Shown one piece after another: positions 57,785 through 64,000 of a DNA stretch of 64,000 nucleotides. How positions within the stretch are numbered: position 1 is the first letter of the stretch; every line of letters begins with the position of its first letter. The position numbers and the translations under genes were made by a program. A model generated the notes under the pieces. The model was not told where the DNA came from. It worked only from the letters and a program-made list of their open reading frames with translations, and made no database searches. This DNA is from Streptomyces venezuelae (GTDB taxonomy: Bacteria; Actinomycetota; Actinomycetes; Streptomycetales; Streptomycetaceae). The stretch covers positions 7,750,001-7,814,000 of the forward strand of contig NZ_CP029192.1 in NCBI RefSeq assembly GCF_008642315.1, read 5' to 3'.

Positions 57785-59860
57785 CTAACAGCTCAGCGTG
57801 GCCTCCGCCCAGTCGCCGTGGTCGGAGTCGATGCCGTCGCCGCCGTCCATGACGACGAGGCGGACGACCTGGGTGCCGCTCACGTCCGCGGAGAGTTCCT
57901 GCGCGGGCATGGCGTTGGTGAGCACTCCGGTCGAGGCGGCCTTCCTGCCGTCCGCCCAGATCTCGAAGGCCACCGTGCCCTTCACGATCGTCTCGTCGTC
58001 GACGCCGACCTGCGCGGTGACCTTCTCGCAGGCCGCTCCGGTGTAGTACTCGACGGTGCTCTCCGCGTGCACGCCGAGCCCCTTCGCGTACACCTTGCCG
58101 CCGATGGTGATCGGGCGGCCGTCACCGAGGCCGCTCTCTCCGTTGCTGGTGTTGCGCTCCACGGGGCCCCAGCCGTTGGTCGCCGACAGCCAGGGCAGGT
58201 CGCCGAGGAGCGAGGTGCCGGCCGGGGGCGCCACGACCACCTGGGCGGTGAGCGGCAGCACCGTCTCCGCGCGGACGCCCTTCGGCGAGCGGTACGTGGC
58301 CTTGAGTCGCAGGTCGTACGAACCCGGCTTCGTGCCGGGCGGCGCGGTGACGGCCCAGGACGTGGCGAGCGACTTGCCGGTCCGCAGCGAGCGCGCCGTG
58401 CTGGGCGAGGTGGCCTTCACGGTCCACCCGGAGGGCGCACCGAGCGTCACGGAGACCCGCTGTGCGGCCGTGCGGCCCAGGTTGGTGACCTCGGAGGTGA
58501 CGTCGGCGGACTTGCCGGCCTCCACGTACAGGCCGCCCTTCAGGCCGAGTTCGGTGGCCGGCGGGTGGTGCGCCCACTTGCCGTCGGCGGAGACGCGCAG
58601 CAGTACGGTGCCGTGCGCGGGAACGGTGGCCGCGATCCGGCCCGCCGTGTTGTAGCTCTTGTGCTGCCACAGGTCGCGCAGCGCGTACGCGTCGGCGTCG
58701 GGCAGCCCGACCGCCTTCGCCGTCGTGGCGACGGTCTGCGGGCTGCCGGTCTCGTTGAAGAGGGCGACGGTGCGGCTGCCGTCCTTCATCTCCTTGGCGA
58801 CGACCCAGCGTCCGCCCTGTGACGAGACGACCTCGCCCTGTTTGCCCAGCGGGTCCTGGTCGACGGCGATGACTTCCTTGTTGCCGAGGATCTCGAAGGT
58901 CTCGGGGGTGGCCTTGCGCAGGTCGGAGCCGATGAGCAGGGGCGCGGCCATGATCGACCACATCGAGAAGTGGGTGCGGTACTCGGTGTCCGTCATGCCG
59001 CCGTTGCCGACTTCGAGCATGTCGGGGTCGTTCCAGTGGCCCGGCCCCGCGTACTTCGCGAGCGGCAGGTTCCGCTTCATGATCGACAACATGGAGCCCC
59101 AGTTGTCGCTGATGTCACCGGTGGTGCGCCAGAGGTGGCCGACGTCCGCCGCCCACTCCCACGGCTTGTTCTCGCCCCACTCGCAGATGCTGTAGACGAT
59201 GGGCCTGCCGGTGCTCTCGGAGGCGGCCTTCAGGGCGTCGCGCATGGCGATGTACCGCTGCTTGGCGTCGACACCTTGGTTGTTGCAGTTGTCGTACTTG
59301 AGATAGTCGACGCCCCAGTCGGCGAATTGCCGGGCGTCGCTGCGCTCATGGCCGAGCGCGCCGGGGAAGCCCGCGGAATTGCAGGTCTTGGTGCCCGCGC
59401 TCGTATAGATGCCGAGTTTCAGGCCTTTGGAGTGAACGTAGTCGGCGACCGCTTTGATCCCGTTGGGGAAACGGACGGGGTCGGGCACCAGCTTGCCGTT
59501 CGCGTCGCGTTGCGGCAGCGCCCAGCAGTCGTCGAGATTGACGTACTGGTAGCCGGCGTCCTTGAGGCCTTTCTCGACGAAGATGTCCGCGATTCCCTTG
59601 ACCATCGCCTCGTCGAACTCCGCCCGGCAGTGGGTGGAATTCCAGTTGTTGAACCCCATGGGCGGGGTGAGGGCGAGGCCGTCGGGGAGCTTCGCGGAAG
59701 GGGCGGCGGGCGGGGTGGCGCCACTTGCCGTCGCCGCGGGCGTCGCGAGCCCTGCGGCGCAGAGCAGAGCGGCGGTCAGTGATCCGACCGCTCTCGTACG
59801 AATGCCCGTACGAACTCTCGTACGGGCCATACGGGTCGTGCGGTCTGGGAGATGACGCAT
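57785..59860 (-). CDS. Secreted GH27 alpha-galactosidase with NPCBM C-terminal domain
   Basis: A 691-residue exported glycosidase. Residues 1-46 contain two Arg-rich stretches and a signal peptide. The GH27 barrel starts TPPMGFNNWNSTHCRAEFDE, with VNLDDCWALPQRD, LKLGIYTSAGTKTCNSAGFP, VDYLKYDNCNNQGVD (nucleophile Asp, near residue 190) and GPGHWNDPDMLEVGNGG (acid/base region). After a beta-sandwich comes a NEW3-type domain (VTNLGRTAAQRVSVTL, SPSTARSLRTGKSLAT), then an NPCBM domain (YAKGLGVHAESTVEYYTG). It releases galactose outside the cell. GGAGG precedes the ATG. Confidence 0.93.
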   Translation of the reverse strand: MRHLPDRTTRMARTRVRTGIRTRAVGSLTAALLCAAGLATPAATASGATPPAAPSAKLPDGLALTPPMGFNNWNSTHCRAEFDEAMVKGIADIFVEKGLKDAGYQYVNLDDCWALPQRDANGKLVPDPVRFPNGIKAVADYVHSKGLKLGIYTSAGTKTCNSAGFPGALGHERSDARQFADWGVDYLKYDNCNNQGVDAKQRYIAMRDALKAASESTGRPIVYSICEWGENKPWEWAADVGHLWRTTGDISDNWGSMLSIMKRNLPLAKYAGPGHWNDPDMLEVGNGGMTDTEYRTHFSMWSIMAAPLLIGSDLRKATPETFEILGNKEVIAVDQDPLGKQGEVVSSQGGRWVVAKEMKDGSRTVALFNETGSPQTVATTAKAVGLPDADAYALRDLWQHKSYNTAGRIAATVPAHGTVLLRVSADGKWAHHPPATELGLKGGLYVEAGKSADVTSEVTNLGRTAAQRVSVTLGAPSGWTVKATSPSTARSLRTGKSLATSWAVTAPPGTKPGSYDLRLKATYRSPKGVRAETVLPLTAQVVVAPPAGTSLLGDLPWLSATNGWGPVERNTSNGESGLGDGRPITIGGKVYAKGLGVHAESTVEYYTGAACEKVTAQVGVDDETIVKGTVAFEIWADGRKAASTGVLTNAMPAQELSADVSGTQVVRLVVMDGGDGIDSDHGDWAEATLSC

Positions 59861-59991
59861 CGTTAGGTTCCTCCGTACTCGCGTACCTGCGTAGTCGCGA
59901 GAGATGGGGGGTGAGAGGAGCTTGCACGGACGTGTCACACGCGCGCTTACGGTAGGGCTTGTTGGACTCTGTTGGAAGAGGAGCGGTACGG

Positions 59992-60075
59992 GTTCGGTTG
60001 TCTGGCGCCGGAAGCGTTGACGGCGGTGCCTGGTGGGAGTGGGATCCCATCCGCGCGTTCGGTTGTGTTCGGTTG
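59992..60075 (-). promoter_or_regulatory. Direct repeats upstream of the alpha-galactosidase gene
   Basis: Three copies of GTTCGGTTG (reverse CAACCGAAC) start at 59992, 60057 and 60067. The tandem pair is 10 bp apart. They lie 130-215 bp upstream of the alpha-galactosidase ATG. Such phased copies suit an activator. The palindromic LacI site seen at 56672 does not occur here. Confidence 0.4.
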
Positions 60076-60255
60076 CTGCAGTATTTCGCGGAGCAGGGCG
60101 ATTCGCCGGACTTGAGGAGGAGGAAGCGGGGACGATGCCTGCAAATCGGCCACATCCAGAACCGCTGCATCCAGGACCGCCCCCGCCGACGAAGTATCTG
60201 ACGCAGGGACGTACCCGGCCTCCCCCGACCGGGCACGGCCCTGTGCCGCGGGGCA

Positions 60256-60296
60256 GCCGCTGGCGTCGGGCGCCCACCGACCCCGACGCCAGCGGC
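60256..60296. terminator. 15-bp perfect hairpin in a divergent intergenic region
   Basis: GCCGCTGGCGTCGGG (60256-60270) and CCCGACGCCAGCGGC (60282-60296) are perfect complements around an 11-nt loop. It has the form of a terminator, but no forward gene ends before it and no reverse gene ends after it. It lies 33 bp upstream of the SMI1-domain gene. Confidence 0.45.
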
Positions 60297-60328
60297 AATT
60301 GTCAGTGGCGGCTGCCACGATGGCAGGC

Positions 60329-62260
60329 ATGGAGATCTTCGAGTGGGGGCCGTGGCTCGAGCGGTGGAGCGGGGAGTGGCTGGACGCGCTCGCCGAGAGC
60401 GAGCCGGAGGAGTTCGAGGAGCTGGACGAGGACATCGTCCGGAACCGTTGGCTGGGGTTCGGTCCGGCCGGTCCGGCGCGGATGGCCGCGTTGGAGGAGC
60501 GCGTGCGCGGGTGGGGGATCGCGGCGCCGCTGCCTCCTTCCCTCCGCTCCTTCCTCGAGGTGACGAACGGCTGGCGGTACGCGGGGGGTTCCGTCTATCT
60601 GCTGGCCGGAGCGGACGACATCGTGCCGTACGGGGACCCGTTCGATCTGCAGAAGGTGTGCGAGCGGAACCTGGGCGAGAACGCGGGCGAACACGAGGTG
60701 CGGCAAGCCGGCATGTGGGGGCGGGCGTTGCAGCTGTCGCTCGACTCCGACATGACCGACGTGCTGCTCGACCCGGGAGATGTGGGCGAGGACGGGGAAT
60801 GGCCGGTCTACGTACACCATGGGTGGAGCGGCGACGAACCCGAACGGTACGAGTCGTTCCGCGTGTTCATGGAAGAGATGTACAGGGACGTTTATCGCTC
60901 GGGCGGTCATGACCCCGGTTTCGAGAACGCGGTGACCCGCGAGCTCGACGGGCGGGTGGAAGAGGCCAGACTCGCCTGCCTGCGAGGCGAGTTGGACGAC
61001 GCGCTCACCGTCCTCGGCGAGGCGGCCGACCTCGGCAGACCGCGGGCGCGACTCCTGGACGCCCAGCTCCGGGCGCTGCTCCAGGGACACGGTTGGGTGC
61101 CCGTGGACCCTCGTATGGACGACCCCTTGTACGCGGGCGAGGTGCTGCCGACGAGGATCCGGGGTCACCTGCGCGAGGGCCGGACGGACGACCGCTTCGT
61201 GCTGGGCCCCGTGACCGACGATTACGCGTCGGACAGGGAGCGGGCCGAGGTGGTGCTGGAGCAGATCAAGGGCCGTACGTACGAGTACGCGTCACCGGGT
61301 GCCTTCGGGCATGCCGTCAAGGAGGCCAGGGAGCTGGCGCGCTGGGGCGACACGGACGGCGCCTGGCGGGTGATCGCGGGCGCCGTCCCGAGGTGGGAGC
61401 CGTACACGGACGACCACGTGGCACCGTTCGGGCTGCTCGGTGATCCGGTGCTCGGTCCGGTGATCACGCCGGAGCGGGGCCGTGAGCTGCTGCGCATCCC
61501 TCGGGCCGGGCAGGGGGAGGCGGTGCCGGTGCCTGCGGCCACGGTCGAGAGCGTGCAGGACGGGCTCGCTTGGCTGGCGGATGAGGCGTGCGCGGCGGGC
61601 GGCACGGGCGGGCTCCGCCGCGACGCCTACCGGTTCGTCCTGGTGGAGGGGGCGCGCCCCGAGGAACTTGCGGAGCGGTTCGGGGCAGGGGAGGTGGAGC
61701 CGGTGGCGAACGAGGCGGAGGTGTTCGAGCTTCAGTACGCGTGGCAGCGGGAGCGTCGTGGCCCCATGGCCCGCATAGGTGCCGTGGGCCCGGCAGCAGG
61801 TGCCATGCCACAGAGGGACGCCGTGGACCGCTGGAGTTTCGCCTTCGAGTCGCACCGCATGCTCGGCCACAACCCCGACCGTCTCACCCACCCGGGTACC
61901 GAACTGTCACGCGGCACCCGCGCGCTCACGGTCTGGCGGGAGGGCGGCCTGTTCCACTTCGCCTGCGCCGAGGACGGCGAGGAGTGCTACGGCTTCACGG
62001 TCCACCGGGCGAACCGCGTCCAATGGGGCGACCTCCCCGCGGAGCTCTCGCCCGATCACCTGTTCCCGGACCCGGCAGGACCGGCCCCCGACCGCTCGGA
62101 CGAGAGGCGTGCCCTGCGCGCGATAGCCGACGCGTACGACGTGTCGCTGCCGCGCTTCGCCCTCACGAAGGGCAGACTGCCGACGGTGCTGACCCGGCCC
62201 TGGACCAGGCCGGCGGGCCCGGGGGAGGTGTCCGTGACGATCACGGTCACTCCCCGGTGA
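60329..62260 (+). CDS. Large SMI1/KNR4-domain protein
   Basis: A 643-residue soluble protein. The N-terminal part (about 30-200) is an SMI1/KNR4 domain: PLPPSLRSFLEVTNGWRYAG, VYLLAGADDIVPYG, ALQLSLDSDMTDVLLDPGD and YESFRVFMEEMYRDVYR. This fold is common among immunity proteins against polymorphic toxins, and also has general roles. The middle (about 215-390) is helical with Arg/Glu-rich stretches and TPR-like character. The C-terminus is a beta-rich part (GLFHFACAEDGEECYGFTVH) of unknown type. No toxin gene is adjacent. The start at 60329 is chosen; an ATG three codons earlier is equally possible, as neither has a good ribosome site. Confidence 0.75.
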   Translation: MEIFEWGPWLERWSGEWLDALAESEPEEFEELDEDIVRNRWLGFGPAGPARMAALEERVRGWGIAAPLPPSLRSFLEVTNGWRYAGGSVYLLAGADDIVPYGDPFDLQKVCERNLGENAGEHEVRQAGMWGRALQLSLDSDMTDVLLDPGDVGEDGEWPVYVHHGWSGDEPERYESFRVFMEEMYRDVYRSGGHDPGFENAVTRELDGRVEEARLACLRGELDDALTVLGEAADLGRPRARLLDAQLRALLQGHGWVPVDPRMDDPLYAGEVLPTRIRGHLREGRTDDRFVLGPVTDDYASDRERAEVVLEQIKGRTYEYASPGAFGHAVKEARELARWGDTDGAWRVIAGAVPRWEPYTDDHVAPFGLLGDPVLGPVITPERGRELLRIPRAGQGEAVPVPAATVESVQDGLAWLADEACAAGGTGGLRRDAYRFVLVEGARPEELAERFGAGEVEPVANEAEVFELQYAWQRERRGPMARIGAVGPAAGAMPQRDAVDRWSFAFESHRMLGHNPDRLTHPGTELSRGTRALTVWREGGLFHFACAEDGEECYGFTVHRANRVQWGDLPAELSPDHLFPDPAGPAPDRSDERRALRAIADAYDVSLPRFALTKGRLPTVLTRPWTRPAGPGEVSVTITVTPR

Positions 62261-62325
62261 GCCGTTCCGTGCGTGCGGGGTGAGGGGGGCGGTGCCGGTG
62301 GACGTCGTAGGGGGCGTTGAGCAGG

Positions 62326-62879
62326 ATGACCGGTGTGACAGAGCCAAGCGCCGTTCACATCGCTGACTACGACCCGAGCTGGTCCCGGCAAGCTGTCGAA
62401 GCCATCGAGGCTCTCCGGGCAGCAGCACCCGGGCTGTTCGTGGAGGTCGAGCACATCGGCTCGACCGCCGTCCCGGGCCTCGCGGCCAAACCCGTCATCG
62501 ACCTGATGGCCGCCGTCCACGACCTCACGTGCGCCGCCACCCACCGGCCGGCGCTCGCAGAATCGGGTACCACCCGCACGACAACGGGATGACGGACCGG
62601 CAGTTGTACGTCCGTGCGGACGGCGGGGCCCGCAGCCACATCCTGCACGTGGTGACCCAGGAGAGCTGGCCCACCGGTAACCAGCGCATCTTCCGGGACC
62701 ACCTGGGCACCCATCCTGAGGACGCCCGCTGCTACGCGCAGCTCAAGTGGGCGACCGCCGCCGCCAGTACGGGCGCGGGCGAGTACTCGCGGGGCAAGAC
62801 GGCGCCGGCGCAGGAGATCACCGACCGCGCTCGCGCGGCACTGGGATTGCCGTCGGTTCCCGTGTGGGAGAAGGGATGA
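62326..62879 (+). pseudogene. GrpB-family protein gene with a single-base frameshift
   Basis: The first frame (62326-62592) reads AVHIADYDPSWSRQAVEAI, then VEVEHIGSTAVPGLAAKPVI, the GrpB/UPF0157 signature. After about 62567 it turns into non-conserved residues and stops. A second frame continues YHPHDNGMTDRQLYVRADGG, SHILHVVTQESWPTGNQRIF and RDHLGTHPEDARCYAQLKW to 62879, exactly the rest of the family. One extra G near 62565-62567 would join them. It is a recent mutation or a sequencing error. The start may also be GTG 62335. Confidence 0.85.
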
Positions 62880-62904
62880 GTGTCCGCCATGTTCGCGGCC
62901 GGGC

Positions 62905-63442
62905 TCACAGCACGCGTCGGAGGCGGAGTTCCGTGAGGGTGACCTCGTCGTAGACGTCGTCCTGCGTGGCGCCGTCCGCCTCGTAGCCCGCACGCTCGTA
63001 GAAACGTCGGGCTCGTCGGTTGTCGGCAAGCAACCCACAACGCCGACGCCTCGAAACCCTGGACCTTCAATTGCACGTGCGCCTCCTCGAGGAGCCTGCC
63101 GCCGATGCCCCGGCCCGTCAGTTCGGGCGAGACGTACAGGGCGTAGACCTCACCGAACCGCATCCGCGCACCCGTCGGCCCCGCGGCGGACACCTCACTC
63201 CGGCACGGCCCGAAGCAGACCCATCCCACCGTGTCACCGCGCTCGTCGACCGCCACCAGGTCCCGGAAGGCGCGGCGCGGGTGGGAGAGCATCCGCCGTC
63301 GTTGGGCCGTGTCGCCCTCGACCGTCATCGCGTCCAGATACGTCCGAGGAACGATTCCCGCGTACGCCGACTGCCACCCCCGGACACGTATCGCCGAGAC
63401 GGCCGCGATGTCGGCCTCATCCATCTCTCGTACATGAATCAT
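62905..63442 (-). pseudogene. GNAT-family acetyltransferase gene with a single-base frameshift
   Basis: The reverse strand from ATG 63442 encodes MIHVREMDEADIAAVSAIRV, then VYALYVSPELTGRGIGGRLL, the acetyl-CoA loop, up to ASALWV. The frame then runs into non-family residues. In the next frame LADNRRARRFYERAGYEADG and QDDVYDEVTLTELRLRRVL follow, ending at a TGA at 62905. Removing one A of the pair at 63032-63033 restores an intact protein of about 178 residues. It could be a true mutation or a base-calling error, like the GrpB case beside it. Confidence 0.85.
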
Positions 63443-63509
63443 CGCGTCAGCGTAGGCCCGTGAACAGGACGGACGCCCCCGCTCCCGCACACGCCGCCGG
63501 AGCGCCGAA

Positions 63510-64000
63510 TCACCCCGCCCGCACCCTGATCCGCCGCGCCGTCAAAGCCCCCGCCAGCGCCGCCACCGCCGTCAGCGAGAACGTCGCCGTGAGCGCCGCG
63601 GACACCGACGACCCCTGCGCGTCCGACAGTGCCACCGCCGCGCCGCCGAGGCCGGTGAGCACCGCGACCGCCAGCGTCTGCGCGAGCTGCATCGCGCCGC
63701 TCGCCTCGCCCTGCCGGTCCGCCGGAGCCTGTTCCATGGTGTCGGTGGTCGCCGCGTTGAAGGCGACGCCCATCCCCGCGCCACCGATCGCCCAGCCCGC
63801 CACAGCCGTCAACGAAGGCGTCGCGTCGACCAGCACGCCCAGCGCCATCACCACGATGCCGACGAGCAGCACCGCGAACCCCGCCCCGATCGGCACCGCC
63901 CGCGACCGCCCGCTCCAGCGGCTGTCGGCCCTGCCCTGCCAGGCCGCGCCGAGCACCCATGTGATCGCACCCGCCGAAAGCCCGAGCCCCGCCTCCGTCG
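63510..64000 (-). CDS. MFS-type transporter, C-terminal part (5' end outside window)
   Basis: The last 163 residues of a polytopic protein, cut by the right edge. It reads GAITWVLGAAWQGRADSRWS (the loop between helices with basic residues), then VPIGAGFAVLLVGIVVMALG, AGWAIGGAGMGVAFNAATTD, GAMQLAQTLAVAVLTGLGGA and a final helix ending ALTARRIRVRAG. GMGVAFNAATTDTMEQAP and QGEASGAMQLAQTL are the pattern of 14-TM drug:H+ antiporters. The substrate is unknown. The stop is 67 bp from the GNAT start. Confidence 0.85.
   Translation of the reverse strand, partial: TEAGLGLSAGAITWVLGAAWQGRADSRWSGRSRAVPIGAGFAVLLVGIVVMALGVLVDATPSLTAVAGWAIGGAGMGVAFNAATTDTMEQAPADRQGEASGAMQLAQTLAVAVLTGLGGAAVALSDAQGSSVSAALTATFSLTAVAALAGALTARRIRVRAG

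Larger units (their letters stand above)
59861..60328. other. Divergent intergenic region between alpha-galactosidase and SMI1-domain gene
   Basis: I see no convincing gene here. It holds the alpha-galactosidase upstream region, direct repeats and a strong hairpin. GTTCGGTTG occurs at 59992-60000, 60057-60065 and 60067-60075; the last two are 10 bp apart. GTTGGA occurs at 59961 and 59971, also 10 bp apart. Small reverse-strand frames read as Arg/Pro-rich, without start signals. Confidence 0.6.

Overview
The window is very GC-rich chromosomal DNA with short intergenic gaps, many GTG starts, GGAGG-type ribosome sites and a large share of regulators, secreted enzymes and lipoproteins. These traits and the recognisable gene families point to a Streptomyces or close relative. 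There are no rRNA or tRNA genes, no complete insertion sequence, no CRISPR array and no phage structural genes. I count about 60 genes, most of them intact. Three are frameshifted: a LuxR-type ATPase regulator, a GrpB-family gene and a GNAT gene. Two are cut by the window edges: an Old Yellow Enzyme at the left and an MFS transporter at the right.

Left part (1-24.4 kb). An OYE/ArsR pair is followed by a small operon whose first protein carries the LQRSLGNRAV-type N-terminal header known from extracellular contractile injection system (eCIS) associated proteins; its second is a cysteine-motif protein of unknown function. Divergent from it is a membrane protein with Ig-like domains outside a single TM and a ChW-like C-terminal domain, then an atypical LuxR regulator. 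Next come an FG-GAP secreted protein, a 22-bp tandem repeat array beside a decayed LAL regulator, an FprA-type ferredoxin reductase, a divergent DUF305 lipoprotein / LVIVD-propeller pair, a TetR regulator, an M56 peptidase/PAP2/HAD group, and a FUSC transporter with its MarR regulator. A 1139-residue secreted fusion of a sugar dehydrogenase propeller with PKD, CBM6 and GH99-like domains follows, then NDH-2.

Middle part (24.4-41.3 kb). This holds enzymes and regulators in short units: carboxylesterase, VOC protein, GNAT, GDPD, a tiny membrane protein, PadR, a PAP2-diacylglycerol kinase fusion, SDR, an ArsR-like regulator facing an epoxide-hydrolase-like gene, an MmyB-type regulator, a fused dihydroxyacetone kinase, a TetR/SGNH hydrolase pair, and a flavin monooxygenase/esterase pair behind a 32-bp perfect palindrome.

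Right part (41.3-64 kb). DUF6421, SDR, threonine aldolase, transglutaminase-like and B3/B4 genes form a compact same-strand block. Then come an acyltransferase, a thioredoxin, a cysteine-ended leader peptide before a flavin reductase, etfB-etfA closed by a strong terminator, an exonuclease/phosphatase family protein, an HpcH/HpaI-type lyase, a receptor Ser/Thr kinase with a coupled membrane protein, and a LacI / ROK kinase / GH27 alpha-galactosidase module. The end holds an SMI1/KNR4-domain protein and the two frameshifted genes.

The most noteworthy items are the eCIS-header operon with its ChW neighbour, the dehydrogenase-GH99 fusion, the cysteine leader peptide, the 32-bp palindrome and the five-gene DUF6421 block. 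All assignments come from reading the sequence; no database search was run.
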